Shown here: positions 1-8,511 of the stretch, piece by piece
Position numbering within the stretch: the first letter of the stretch is position 1
Layout: each line of letters opens with the position of its first letter
Assembly (NCBI RefSeq): GCF_029024465.1
Contig: NZ_CP118950.1
Location: 1,116,001-1,180,000 of the forward strand
Direction: 5' to 3'
Source: Lactococcus garvieae subsp. garvieae
GTDB lineage: Bacteria > Bacillota > Bacilli > Lactobacillales > Streptococcaceae
Length of the DNA stretch: 64,000 bases
Translations under genes and position numbers: made by a program
The notes under the pieces: generated by a model
The model's database searches: none
Seen by the model: the letters and a program-made list of their open reading frames with translations, nothing else
Told to the model about the DNA's origin: nothing

Positions 1-543
1 TTTGGTAAACAATTCATCCGCGTTGTTTATTCTTTGGGTATAGAGTGCAAACTTATCACGTATTGGTAAGACACGCTTTAATCCAGCTTTCTCAACAGTA
101 AGAATTCGGAATTTCCAGTTGAAATTTTCCCACCGTAAGTGCTGTATTTCTGAAAAAGTTAAACCAAACTCAAGGATTAAAAATGCTAAGAAATGACCAG
201 GAGAAGTCACCGGTTTATAAACGGATGACATATTCTTGATTTCTAATTTTTTCTTTACTTCTTTCTTTGGCGCATTTACCTGCTGAATTTTATGATACTC
301 TTTCAGTAAATTTTTATCATAAAGATAGAGTAGAAACTGATTTGCACTTGATATCTTGCGGCGTTGTGCTGCCACAGCCAATTTTTTCAAAGACTGGCGA
401 TAAAGCATGAGCGACTCACGAGAAACTGTTCTTTTCTCAAAAAACTCGGCAAAATTTCGTAAATCATAAAGATAATTTGATTTGGTATTTGCTGAGAAAT
501 TTTTGCTCTCTAAAAAATTAGGAATTTCGTTCGATAATATCAT
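1..543 (-). CDS. XerD-like tyrosine recombinase family protein (3' end outside window)
   Basis: The minus frame is open from the window edge to an ATG and gives 181 codons without a stop. The N-terminus (MILSNEIPNFLESKNFS...) has the SAM-like core-binding fold of XerC/D proteins, followed by the start of the catalytic domain (residues about 110-181). At the first catalytic arginine, usually within a G-L-R-x-S-E motif, this protein reads GLTFSEI, so the arginine is replaced. That matches the XerD-like subgroup of streptococci and lactococci, which sits beside scpA/scpB and is thought not to be the chromosome-dimer recombinase. The ATG lies 26 nt inside the preceding CBS gene, so the two are probably cotranscribed. 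The C-terminal histidine, arginine and tyrosine lie outside the window. Confidence 0.85.
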   Translation of the reverse strand, partial: MILSNEIPNFLESKNFSANTKSNYLYDLRNFAEFFEKRTVSRESLMLYRQSLKKLAVAAQRRKISSANQFLLYLYDKNLLKEYHKIQQVNAPKKEVKKKLEIKNMSSVYKPVTSPGHFLAFLILEFGLTFSEIQHLRWENFNWKFRILTVEKAGLKRVLPIRDKFALYTQRINNADELFTK

Positions 544-982
544 ATTTTTTACTAAATTCATGGGCAAAAGCGTTAATGGCTTTGAGAATTTCTTGACGTG
601 CAATAATCCCCACAAACTCGGTTCTTTTTACCACAGGCAAGAAAGGCTCTTTGACCAATTTATGCAAGATCTCTTCCAAAGGTGCTGAAGGGGATACTGT
701 TTCTATTTCAGTGTCCACAATCTCCGCTATAGGTGTATTCATCGATTTTTCATAAAAGAAATCTTCACCCATCTCAAATTCGACAATATCTGCAAGCCCT
801 AAAACGCCTACAAACTCTTTATCTTTAGTGAGGACAGGTACTCTAGAATATTTATACTGACTGAGCAATAATTTTGCATGAGAAATATTGTGTTCGTCAC
901 ATAAAATAGCTACGTCATCAGCCTCTTTTATAAATGTTTCGCTTTGTTCTAAGAAATATTTTTCAATAGCTTTATCAATCAT
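518..982 (-). CDS. CBS-domain protein (CbpB/DarB-like)
   Basis: A protein of about 154 residues made almost only of two CBS domains (about residues 10-68 and 82-140). Its length and layout match the CbpB/YkuL (DarB) family of Firmicutes, where such proteins bind c-di-AMP and in some species act on the (p)ppGpp synthetase Rel; ligand binding here is inference. The start is ambiguous: an ATG lies 10 nt after a GAGG ribosome site, and an in-frame GTG two codons upstream lies 4 nt after it. The ATG was chosen. The gene lies between a phosphoesterase (20 nt away) and the XerD-like gene (overlapping), the usual streptococcal order. Confidence 0.85.
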   Translation of the reverse strand: MIDKAIEKYFLEQSETFIKEADDVAILCDEHNISHAKLLLSQYKYSRVPVLTKDKEFVGVLGLADIVEFEMGEDFFYEKSMNTPIAEIVDTEIETVSPSAPLEEILHKLVKEPFLPVVKRTEFVGIIARQEILKAINAFAHEFSKKYDIIERNS

Positions 983-1002
983 TTTCACTCTACCTCTTTT
1001 TT

Positions 1003-1512
1003 CTAAAGCTCAAAAGTAAATTGTAGACCCGGAATTTCCTGATGCTCTAAATCGCGATAAGAAACCTTATAGCCATATTCTAATACTGTGACGACGGCGT
1101 ACATTTTTATATTGATATTTCCTCTAGGCTGACTTACTGAACCAGGATTAATATACAAAGTGTTTCCTATCATTTGTGCAACAGGCTGATGGATATGGCC
1201 AAAAAGTGCAATATCCGCTTCTTTTTCTTCTGCAAAGTAAGAATAACGATCAAGCCCTAAGCCAACATAAAATTGGTGGCCGTGCGCGATAAGGACTTTC
1301 TTTCCTTCGACATCCACCATTTTTATCTCAGAATAGCCTTCATCGTAATCGCAATTTCCTGCAACTACATTTATCCCTTGCCATATTTCATCATTACTTG
1401 GCAATTCAGAATCACCGCAATGAAACAAAGCTGATGCTGTGCCTTCATATCTTTTTTTGATTTTTTTAATTACGTCACGATCAGTGTGTGAATCACTCAT
1501 TACAACAAACAT
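1003..1512 (-). CDS. YfcE/MJ0936-type metallophosphoesterase
   Basis: Calcineurin-like phosphoesterase of 169 residues. The metal-binding motifs are in order: SDSH (residues 6-9), HCGD, GNCD, and GHIH followed by NPGS. This is the compact YfcE/MJ0936 form that hydrolyses phosphodiesters with a bound metal pair; the cellular substrate is not evident. The ATG is preceded by AAGGAG at 6 nt. It sits in the MurI-RdgB / phosphoesterase / CBS / XerD-like series, all on one strand with short gaps, suggesting one transcript. Confidence 0.9.
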   Translation of the reverse strand: MFVVMSDSHTDRDVIKKIKKRYEGTASALFHCGDSELPSNDEIWQGINVVAGNCDYDEGYSEIKMVDVEGKKVLIAHGHQFYVGLGLDRYSYFAEEKEADIALFGHIHQPVAQMIGNTLYINPGSVSQPRGNINIKMYAVVTVLEYGYKVSYRDLEHQEIPGLQFTFEL

Positions 1513-1547
1513 TGAAGACTCCTTTTAGCTAACACTCATGCCTCGTT

Positions 1548-2960
1548 TTATTTTTTAATGTGCTCCAGCCATTCTGGGAGTTCTGTCATTAATTTTTGTA
1601 AAGCTTGACCACGATGTGAAGCTGTATTTTTTTCTTCAGCACTAAGCTGAGCAGCAGTTCGGTCTGATGTTCCCACCAAAAAGATAGGATCATAGCCAAA
1701 CCCATTTTCTCCTTGCGGCGTAAGGCCAATACGACCTTGCCAGTCTGCTTCAACCACCAAACTTTCATGGCCTGGGTAAGCAGCAACTAATGTCGTATGG
1801 AAATGCGCCGTCCGGCGTTCCGGCGTGATTGCCGTTGAGGCTAACTCATGGAGAAGTTTGGCAATGTTTTCCTCATCCGTTGGATCAGGTCCAGCAAAAC
1901 GATGACTCCAGACACCAGGCAAGCCCCCTAAAACATCTACACATAAACCAGAATCATCACCGATAACAACTTCGCCAGTAATTTCAGCAATTTGTTCTGC
2001 TTTGAGACGTGCATTTTCTTCAAAAGTCATGCCAGTTTCAGCAATATCTGGTAACTCAGGATAATCTTTAAGATTTTTAATTTTGTAGCCAAATTCTTCA
2101 AATAGACGTTTGAATTCCGCGGTTTTCCCATCGTTACGTGTGGCGATGAGCAAGGTTTTTTCAGCAGATAGTTCTGTGTGCTGTGCAATAATTTTCCCAG
2201 AACCAAGCCATCTGTCCGCAATAGCTTGGAAATCTTCTGCCTTACCTGTTGTATAAAAACGGTGATGGAGACTTTGACGTTCTTCACCGTTGAGATCAAA
2301 ATAGTTGAGTAAAACAGTGATATCGCGTACAGTTTCAGAACCACTGTCAATAAGCTGGACATTTGGCCCCATTTCTTTTTGGATGAGTTTGCGCAAAAGA
2401 GGATAATGTGTACAGCCCAAAATCAAGGTGTCTACTTTACCAACCATTGGTTTTAAAGCCTTCGCTACTATTTCTTGAGCCTCTTCCGAATCCGCACCGT
2501 TGGATTCAACCAATGGTACAAACTCTGGGCAAGCCAAACTACGCACATCAACACTTGATGATTTGAGCTGAATAACTTTACGATATTGATCAGAATTAAC
2601 CGTTGCTTGTGTCGCAATTACGCCGACTTTCTTGGTGATTGTTTTTTGAATCGCACTTGAAGCACCTGGTAAAATCACACCTATGACAGGAATATCAAGA
2701 GCTGCTCTTACTTCTTCAATTGCAACTGCTGTCGCTGTATTGCAAGCGAAAACAATCATTTTTACATTTTTAGAAAGCAAAAAATTGACCATATCCCAAG
2801 TGAAAGCAGTAATCTGCTCATTTGAGCGTGGCCCGTAAGGCGCACGTTGCGTATCACCGATATAGACAATTTCTTCGTTTGGTAATTGACGGAGAATCTC
2901 GCGAACAACGGTCAAGCCTCCAACTCCTGAATCTAGTAAGCCAATAGGTCTGTTGTCCAT
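1548..2960 (-). CDS. murI: Bifunctional glutamate racemase / dITP-XTP pyrophosphatase (MurI-RdgB fusion)
   Basis: One uninterrupted frame encodes two enzymes. Residues 1 to about 262 are glutamate racemase, making D-glutamate for peptidoglycan, with DSGVGGL, the two catalytic cysteine motifs ACNTAT and GCTHYPLL, and GDTQRAPYG. From about residue 270 ([10 protein letters not shown]) to the end is a complete HAM1/RdgB pyrophosphatase that removes dITP, dUTP-like and XTP nucleotides (GDDSGL, GYDPIF). Start choice: the longest frame begins at a TTG lying inside the ribosome site, whereas GGAGG stands 5 nt before the ATG used here, giving 470 residues. In streptococci murI and rdgB are usually adjacent separate genes, so this is a translational fusion of neighbours. 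No stop or frameshift is seen at the junction. Confidence 0.92.
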   Translation of the reverse strand: MDNRPIGLLDSGVGGLTVVREILRQLPNEEIVYIGDTQRAPYGPRSNEQITAFTWDMVNFLLSKNVKMIVFACNTATAVAIEEVRAALDIPVIGVILPGASSAIQKTITKKVGVIATQATVNSDQYRKVIQLKSSSVDVRSLACPEFVPLVESNGADSEEAQEIVAKALKPMVGKVDTLILGCTHYPLLRKLIQKEMGPNVQLIDSGSETVRDITVLLNYFDLNGEERQSLHHRFYTTGKAEDFQAIADRWLGSGKIIAQHTELSAEKTLLIATRNDGKTAEFKRLFEEFGYKIKNLKDYPELPDIAETGMTFEENARLKAEQIAEITGEVVIGDDSGLCVDVLGGLPGVWSHRFAGPDPTDEENIAKLLHELASTAITPERRTAHFHTTLVAAYPGHESLVVEADWQGRIGLTPQGENGFGYDPIFLVGTSDRTAAQLSAEEKNTASHRGQALQKLMTELPEWLEHIKK

Positions 2961-2987
2961 AAATACCTCCAAAATTTACTTTTTATC

Positions 2988-3227
2988 TTATTTTTTCTTA
3001 GTGTCTGCTTGTTTAGCTGCACTACGAATTTGACGAAGCACTTGTTGTACTTGTGCTTCAGATGGTTTGCGTCCCATTGAACCCATCATCATACGTACTG
3101 CATCTTCATTCAATGGTGGGTTATCCATCAAGAGCTTTTTAGTTTGTTTTTGTGTAAACCAAGCGCCCCCAGCAAAACCAGCAATGGCAAAGACAATCAT
3201 AAGTAAAATTGCAACAAATAAATTCAT
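2988..3227 (-). CDS. UPF0154 (YneF-like) small membrane protein
   Basis: A 79-residue protein with one N-terminal membrane helix (about residues 3-24), then a basic cytoplasmic segment with NPPLNEDAVRMMM and GRKPSEAQV, which are hallmarks of the UPF0154/YneF family. The function of the family is unknown. AGGAG precedes the ATG by 7 nt. It lies 27 nt upstream of murI on the same strand and probably shares its transcript. Confidence 0.9.
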   Translation of the reverse strand: MNLFVAILLMIVFAIAGFAGGAWFTQKQTKKLLMDNPPLNEDAVRMMMGSMGRKPSEAQVQQVLRQIRSAAKQADTKKK

Positions 3228-3347
3228 TAATACTCTCCTACAAGAAAGCTATAAAATCGCTTTCGTAATTTTTACTCCTTATTATATCAAATTTAGACAC
3301 ATTTGTCAGCTGCAGATTCCTCTCACAATTTTTGAATCTCTTATTTG

Positions 3348-4370
3348 TTATTCAACGGTATAAATCCAACCTTCTGGAGCTTCCTTATCGCCAAATTGAA
3401 TACCAACAAGTTCATTGTATAAGCGTTGCGTCACTGGGCCGACTTCTGTTTCTGAATAAAAAACATGGTGTTTATCCTGATCATCAATAGCACCAATCGG
3501 TGAAATGACTGCAGCTGTACCACAAGCGCCTGCTTCGACAAAATCATCTAACTGATCCACAAAAACGTCACCTTCAATGGCTTTCATTCCCAAACGCTCT
3601 TCAGCCAATTGTAATAAAGAATATTTCGTGATAGAAGGCAAAATTGAAGGGCTTAACGGCGTGATAAACTCATTATTCTTGGTAATCCCAAAGAAGTTTG
3701 CTGCACCCACTTCTTCAATCTTAGTGTGCGTGGCAGGGTCAAGATAAATTACATCAGAGTAGCCAGCTTCATGTGCTTTTTGTCCTGGTTCAATCGAAGC
3801 GGCATAGTTCCCCCCGACTTTTGCCGCACCTGTACCATGTGGCGCTGCACGGTCATAATCACGGGACACGAGGAAGTTTGTTGGCACAAGACCACCTTTA
3901 AAGTAAGAACCTACGGGAACTGCAAAAATTGTAAAGATATATTCATCTGCTGGTTTTACCCCAACAAGGCCGCCCACACCTATTAATAATGGGCGAAGGT
4001 AAAGCGTAGCTCCAGTTCCATAAGGAGGGACGAAGTCTTCATTTGCCTTAACGACTTGTTTTACGGCATCGATAAACTTATCTGTTGGCACTTCCGCCAT
4101 ACGTAAGCGACGTGCTGTAGCTTGTAAACGCTCAGCGTTGCGGTCAGGACGAAAAAGATTTATTTTTCCGGATTTTGTACGGTAGGCTTTGAGCCCTTCA
4201 AACCCCTGTTGACCATAGTGAAGCGCTGGCGAGCCTTCCGAAAGGTGCAAAGTTGCATCGCCTGTAAGTTTTCCATCATCCCATTTCCCATCTTTAAAAT
4301 GTGAAATATAGCGATAAGGCAACTCTCTGTATTCAAAACCTAAATTTTCCCAATCTAATTCAACTGTCAT
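3348..4370 (-). CDS. ilvE: Branched-chain amino acid aminotransferase
   Basis: PLP-dependent class IV aminotransferase that interconverts leucine, isoleucine and valine with their 2-oxo acids (BcaT in lactococci). Visible hallmarks are FEGLKAYR, YLRPLLIG, and AKVGGNYAAS with the PLP lysine, plus EVGAANFF and EAGACGTAA in the C-terminal half. The 340-residue length is usual for the family. A longer frame exists upstream (start at 4424), but its first 18 residues are unlike the family and overlap the promoter leader; the start used, MTVELDWENLGF, has GGGGGA about 8 nt upstream. The gene is alone on its strand and has its own promoter with a CodY-box-like sequence. Confidence 0.95.
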   Translation of the reverse strand: MTVELDWENLGFEYRELPYRYISHFKDGKWDDGKLTGDATLHLSEGSPALHYGQQGFEGLKAYRTKSGKINLFRPDRNAERLQATARRLRMAEVPTDKFIDAVKQVVKANEDFVPPYGTGATLYLRPLLIGVGGLVGVKPADEYIFTIFAVPVGSYFKGGLVPTNFLVSRDYDRAAPHGTGAAKVGGNYAASIEPGQKAHEAGYSDVIYLDPATHTKIEEVGAANFFGITKNNEFITPLSPSILPSITKYSLLQLAEERLGMKAIEGDVFVDQLDDFVEAGACGTAAVISPIGAIDDQDKHHVFYSETEVGPVTQRLYNELVGIQFGDKEAPEGWIYTVE

Positions 4371-4444
4371 TCTTTTTCGTCCCCCATTTTTATCGATATC
4401 TTTTTCCATAAAGCCAAACTTCATGGTATTTGTTATAATTAATT

Positions 4445-4473
4445 ATTATAAGCTATTTTGAATGTGATTTCAA
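4445..4473 (-). promoter_or_regulatory. ilvE promoter
   Basis: On the minus strand there is TTGAAA, a 17-bp spacer, and a perfect TATAAT, about 75 bp upstream of the ilvE ATG. It points away from the mscS gene. Confidence 0.8.
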
Positions 4474-4475
4474 CA

Positions 4476-4490
4476 TAAATTCAGAAAATT
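4476..4490 (-). promoter_or_regulatory. Candidate CodY box upstream of ilvE
   Basis: The 15-mer matches the CodY consensus AATTTTCWGAAAATT at 12 of 15 positions and lies 2 bp upstream of the -35 of the ilvE promoter. CodY is the known branched-chain amino acid-responsive regulator of bcaT in L. lactis. Binding here is inferred from the match alone. Confidence 0.6.
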
Positions 4491-4507
4491 ATAGAAATGG
4501 AAATAAA

Positions 4508-5254
4508 ATGAATATTCTTAGAATAAACTTTCAAGAACTCGGACAACTCTTGTTGGATAAATTAATCTACGTCTTTTTAGTCAGTCTTTTGTTTTTTATT
4601 TTATACCGGATCAGTGTCCGCATCGTAGAAACGCTTTTCAAAAACTACAGCAATCGTTCTTGGGCAGACGCTTCTCGGATAATGACTTTAGCCCGCTTAA
4701 CAAAAAGTGGTTTAACTTATCTGACAGCTTTTCTCTGGATCTATACTACCCTCTCTATTCTTGGTGTTCCTGTAGGAAGTGTGCTTGCCGGTGCTGGTAT
4801 TCTCGGTGTTGCTCTTGGTTTTGCGGGGCGTGATCTCGTCGCCGATATCATCAACGGCTTCTTTATTATCGTCGAACATCAGATTAATGTGGGCGATTGG
4901 ATTCGCTTTGAAAATCTAGGTATCGAAGGGGAAGTCACTGCTGTAGGTATTCGCTCAATCACTTTAATTTCAGATGATGGCGCTACAGCCTTCATCCCTA
5001 ACCGTAATATTGAATCCTTGAAAAATTTCTCTTACAAAGACCGGACGATGAACTTAGATATCCCAGTTACAGCCGAGAACTTAGAAACGATGAAAGCTCA
5101 AATCCTTCGTGTGAACGCTGAATACCCTCAAGTCGTTTACAATGGGATTATCACACAGGACGAGAGCATTTTTATACGGAGTTTGCTCACGGCGAATCTC
5201 AGCGAAATAAATGGTTTACGGATGGAAATCATGAACAAATATTATACAAAATAA
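4508..5254 (+). CDS. MscS-family mechanosensitive ion channel
   Basis: A 248-residue small-conductance mechanosensitive channel homologue. Two membrane helices lie at about residues 15-40 and 70-90, then the pore-lining TM3 region rich in Gly and Ala (GSVLAGAGILGVALGFAGRD), then the beta domain with the family signature NGFFIIVEHQINVGDWI. It would release solutes on osmotic downshock. The gene stands alone on the plus strand, convergent with rnhB, and its stop codon lies in a shared terminator hairpin. The ribosome site is weak. Confidence 0.92.
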   Translation: MNILRINFQELGQLLLDKLIYVFLVSLLFFILYRISVRIVETLFKNYSNRSWADASRIMTLARLTKSGLTYLTAFLWIYTTLSILGVPVGSVLAGAGILGVALGFAGRDLVADIINGFFIIVEHQINVGDWIRFENLGIEGEVTAVGIRSITLISDDGATAFIPNRNIESLKNFSYKDRTMNLDIPVTAENLETMKAQILRVNAEYPQVVYNGIITQDESIFIRSLLTANLSEINGLRMEIMNKYYTK

Positions 5255-5278
5255 GCAGATCATCCTGATCTGCTTATT
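5250..5278. terminator. Bidirectional terminator between mscS-like gene and rnhB
   Basis: A perfect 13-bp stem (AATAAGCAGATCA) with a 3-nt loop and U-rich flanks on both strands. Both converging stop codons lie inside the stem. Confidence 0.85.
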
Positions 5279-6035
5279 TTTCTACCATTGATTTGATGGG
5301 TTCATAAGATTTACGGTGAATCGGTGTAATGCCGAAGTTCTTTAACCCCTCCAAATGCTTGGCCGTGCCATAACCTGCATTATGTTCAAAGTCGTAATGG
5401 GGGTATTTGTGGGCATACTCCGCCATCATTCGATCTCGCGTCACCTTTGCAACAATACTTGCTGCCGCGATGCTTGAGGACTTGGCATCACCTTTGATAA
5501 TACTGACTTGAGGGATATTGATGTCTAACTTCATCGCATCGATGAGGAGGCACTCTGGCTGTATTTCTAATTTTTCTACAGCTTGAAGCATCGCAATTTT
5601 AGTCGCCTGATATATGTTCACTTGGTCGATCGTTTCGTTGTCAACTAGACCAATACCTATAGCAAGCGCTTTTTCTTGGACTTCTGTAAAAATGGCTTCA
5701 TGTTTAGATTTTGGAATTTTCTTACTGTCGTTAAGACCTTTAATCTTACAATTTTTAGGTAAAATAACGGCTGCAGTCACAACTGGACCAGCTAATGGAC
5801 CACGTCCAACCTCATCTATACCCGCAATTAAGTCCAGCCCTTGCGCATATGCTTGTCGCTCAAAGTTCAGCATCATTTCTAAGCGTTCATCTTCCGCTTG
5901 TTCTGCTAAAATCTCTTTTTTCCGACGTTTAATCGCTGCTTGAACGCCGGCACGACTGTCTTCTAGAAAAGCCTCTACTTCGACCAGTGTATTTAAGCCA
6001 TTCAGTTGCTCTTTTATTTCTTTAATCGTTGACAT
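5274..6035 (-). CDS. rnhB: Ribonuclease HII
   Basis: Type 2 RNase H that nicks RNA-DNA hybrids and embedded ribonucleotides. The catalytic core begins with [16 protein letters not shown], carrying the first Asp and Glu, and later shows DAMKLD and [20 protein letters not shown]. There is a roughly 70-residue N-terminal extension with a helix ([12 protein letters not shown]), as in Bacillus and Streptococcus RNase HII. An in-frame GTG lies two codons upstream; the ATG was preferred. It overlaps the end of rbgA by 14 nt, so the pair is translationally linked. Confidence 0.95.
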   Translation of the reverse strand: MSTIKEIKEQLNGLNTLVEVEAFLEDSRAGVQAAIKRRKKEILAEQAEDERLEMMLNFERQAYAQGLDLIAGIDEVGRGPLAGPVVTAAVILPKNCKIKGLNDSKKIPKSKHEAIFTEVQEKALAIGIGLVDNETIDQVNIYQATKIAMLQAVEKLEIQPECLLIDAMKLDINIPQVSIIKGDAKSSSIAAASIVAKVTRDRMMAEYAHKYPHYDFEHNAGYGTAKHLEGLKNFGITPIHRKSYEPIKSMVEK

Positions 6036-6879
6036 AGTCACTCACTTTATCCAAGCAATATTCACCCATTCTGCCATCACGCACATCCTTAACAAACATT
6101 TGATAAAAACGGTCATAATCATCACGGAAGCCAAAACGTTTGGTCAATTCCATGATAAGATCGGGGATCTCTAACTCTAAGTCTGCTTCTTTCATACGCA
6201 AACGTTTCATGGTTGCTGCTTGGTAATTTTCAAGGAAATACTGCAAACCAAAGATTGTCACATCATCCATAGGCAAAAGTTGGTCCTTGATAGCGCCTGT
6301 TAAAGCAAGTTTTAGACCAACTTGGTCATCTTCAAATTTTGGCCACAGTATCCCCGGTGTGTCGAGAATTTCCAACTCTTTATTGGTACGCAACCATTGT
6401 TGTCCCTTAGTTACACCGGGTTTATTTCCTGTAACAGCTACTTTTTTTCCTGCAAGACGGTTCATCAGTGTTGATTTACCCGCATTAGGTATACCGACAA
6501 TCATCGTACGTAAAGAACTGTTCTGGATGCCACGCTCAGCATTACGCGCAAGCTTATCAGCCATCAAAGTTTTCGCTGCAACAGTCAAACGTTTGGCAGT
6601 ATGTGCTTCTTTTGAATTGATGGCTAAAGCAATGATGCCTTGCTTTTCAAAAAACTCCACCCACGATTTCACCGCATTTCTATCAGCTAAATCGGCCTTG
6701 TTTAAAGCGATAAGACGTGGTTTATCCCCAATAATTTTATCCAACATTGGGTTACGTGAACTGATCGGCAAACGTGCATCTACCAACTCAATCACAAAAT
6801 CAACATATTTTAAATTTTCTTGAACTTGACGACGCGCTTTGGACATGTGTCCTGGGAACCATTGAATTGCTACACCCAT
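6022..6879 (-). CDS. rbgA: Ribosome biogenesis GTPase RbgA (YlqF)
   Basis: Circularly permuted GTPase needed for late 50S subunit assembly. The motif order is the diagnostic G4-G1-G3: NKAD at 60-63, GIPNAGKS at 129-136, DTPG at 173-176. The N-terminal QWFPGHM segment is also typical. AGGG stands 7 nt before the ATG. It heads an operon with rnhB, the usual Firmicutes pairing. Confidence 0.96.
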   Translation of the reverse strand: MGVAIQWFPGHMSKARRQVQENLKYVDFVIELVDARLPISSRNPMLDKIIGDKPRLIALNKADLADRNAVKSWVEFFEKQGIIALAINSKEAHTAKRLTVAAKTLMADKLARNAERGIQNSSLRTMIVGIPNAGKSTLMNRLAGKKVAVTGNKPGVTKGQQWLRTNKELEILDTPGILWPKFEDDQVGLKLALTGAIKDQLLPMDDVTIFGLQYFLENYQAATMKRLRMKEADLELEIPDLIMELTKRFGFRDDYDRFYQMFVKDVRDGRMGEYCLDKVSDYVND

Positions 6880-6890
6880 TTTTAAACCCT

Positions 6891-6910
6891 GCTATAACTG
6901 GTGTTATAGC
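6891..6910. repeat. Perfect inverted repeat in the rbgA leader
   Basis: GCTATAAC, a 4-nt loop, then GTTATAGC, 12 bp upstream of the rbgA ATG and just before its ribosome site. It could be an operator or a leader hairpin. There is no U-tract on the rbgA strand, so it is not an intrinsic terminator for that direction. Confidence 0.5.
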
Positions 6911-7133
6911 CTTTCATTTTTATTTTTTAGTGATGAAAATAAATACCAAATACATCTAGAGATGACCTATCTCTATTTTACTTGAATCTGCTCTCTCTGT
7001 TTTTTTCTTACATAAAAAAGCCTTGTAGAGCATATCATACTAGGTTATTCTATCATTTTTTGAGCATCTGCGCTAATATGTAGCCGTTTGGCTTTGTGAG
7101 TTATCTTCTTGTTCAATCATTCTTTCTCATACA

Positions 7134-7152
7134 AAAAGACATGAATTCATGC
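7134..7152 (-). terminator. Terminator of the 3-methyladenine glycosylase gene
   Basis: On the minus strand an 8-bp palindromic stem (GGCATGAA/TTCATGTC with one G-U pair) is followed by TTTTTG and overlaps the stop codon. Confidence 0.65.
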
Positions 7153-7791
7153 CTCTTGTATCGTTTCTTCTCGCTCGTTTTTATTCTCCTGAAAGGCGGG
7201 ATTCTCCCAAGTCAACTCATCGTCACCGAATATTTCTTTTTTGCGAATACGAGAAACTTGCGAATTTCCTTTTACGTAAAATCCTAAAGGTTCATCTCGC
7301 CATTCATCCTTACATGTTATTCCAGTTCTCTTTCGACAGGCAATCTCTTTTGGTGTTTTGTCTACTTCTAATGTCAAACGTGAGTCAACAAAATACTCTC
7401 CGTCTATCTCTTTCGTTATGCCAAAGGATTTCGTGAGCTTTCCCGGACCACTGCCATCATGTTCTGGAGCCTCTGCTTGAACGGCGCGAATTAAAACAGC
7501 CTCCGGAACATTTTCGCCTTTAGTGACTAGATTTAACATAAAATGACCATGAATTTGATATACATACCAGTGGCCGGCAGCGAGGTACATGGATTCATTA
7601 CGCGGGGTTCGTTTTCCCATGAAACTATGGCATGCACTGTCCCGTGTCCCAAGATAAGCTTCAGTTTCTACGATATTCCCAAGTATTTGTGACTCACCGC
7701 CTTTTTCCAAGACAAGTTTCATACCGAGAAGATTTTTAGCTGTCTCAATTGTGCTTTTACTTATAATATCTATAAAATTTTTATCTTTCAT
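7147..7791 (-). CDS. DNA-3-methyladenine glycosylase (AAG/Mpg family)
   Basis: Base-excision glycosylase of the alkyladenine (Mpg) fold that removes alkylated purines. Recognisable segments are IVETEAYLG with the catalytic Glu, DSACHSFMGKRTPRNE, GHWYVYQIHG, AVLIRAVQ and GPGKLTKSFGI. Length is 214 residues from the chosen ATG. The longest frame starts at a TTG (7872) that adds 27 unlike residues. From the ATG, GGAGG is 12 nt upstream, which is long. A terminator overlaps the stop, and the gene appears monocistronic. Confidence 0.92.
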   Translation of the reverse strand: MKDKNFIDIISKSTIETAKNLLGMKLVLEKGGESQILGNIVETEAYLGTRDSACHSFMGKRTPRNESMYLAAGHWYVYQIHGHFMLNLVTKGENVPEAVLIRAVQAEAPEHDGSGPGKLTKSFGITKEIDGEYFVDSRLTLEVDKTPKEIACRKRTGITCKDEWRDEPLGFYVKGNSQVSRIRKKEIFGDDELTWENPAFQENKNEREETIQEA

Positions 7792-8042
7792 AAATAGCTT
7801 AATCCTCCACATTGATATATTTCTATAGAAAAAGCAAAACAACCGTTCGGCTTTCTTCCTCCATGCTATCAATACCTCATTTAATTTTACTTAAATAATA
7901 CTCCAAAGACCTAACATTTTCAATAAGTTTAGCCTAGTAATTACAATATTTATTTTTTCTAATATACAGCGGTTTAGTTTAATATTTTCTTTATCGTTTA
8001 TACCTTTTTTCGGACATTAAAAAGGCATAAAATCTTCCCTTT

Positions 8043-8441
8043 TTATATTCTCTCCAAAGGATCCGCAATCATATCCTGTTTACTTGAGGCATCTCCAGCT
8101 ACGTCATTGAGATATGTTTCCATACGTATGGCGTTAATTTGCATCTTGTCTTGACTAAAATCAATATTAGATTTCTTGATTACAAGTTGTTGGGTAATCA
8201 GGGTATTGGAGATACCATAGCGGAACTTAATCTCGTTTTGTTTTGCAAAAATATCCATCCAAGTAATTTGAGGAATACGGTTTAAGACTTTTTCTATATC
8301 AATATTTTTTACGGGATTGTCTGTAAAAAGTGTACTCAATGGCCCTACACTTAGCATATCATAAGTCTTAATATATGATTGGGTGAAATACAAATGAGCC
8401 CTATCTCCGTAGTAGCTCTGTTCCTTGTTGATCGCAGCTAC
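8043..8441 (-). pseudogene. Remnant of an unrecognised gene
   Basis: An open frame of about 132 codons bounded upstream by an in-frame TAA at 8442-8444, with no ATG near its beginning. The first possible start is a TTG in mid-frame without a ribosome site. Protein-like text begins right after the stop (INKEQSYYGDRAHLYFTQ...) and runs to a normal stop, as if the N-terminal part had been lost. Composition is soluble and mixed, and no family was recognised. It lies downstream of the glucosaminidase gene on the same strand. It could be a real gene with an unusual start, but a decayed C-terminal fragment is more likely. Confidence 0.45.
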
Positions 8442-8511
8442 TTACTACAACCATTTATAGTCTAACCCCCAACAGATAATTTTAATTTGGCTTCACTTTA
8501 AAAAAGAAAAT

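Noticed and set aside
2027-2362. Minus-strand frame inside murI-rdgB
   Set aside because: Alternative frame of the fusion gene with no ribosome site and unnatural composition.
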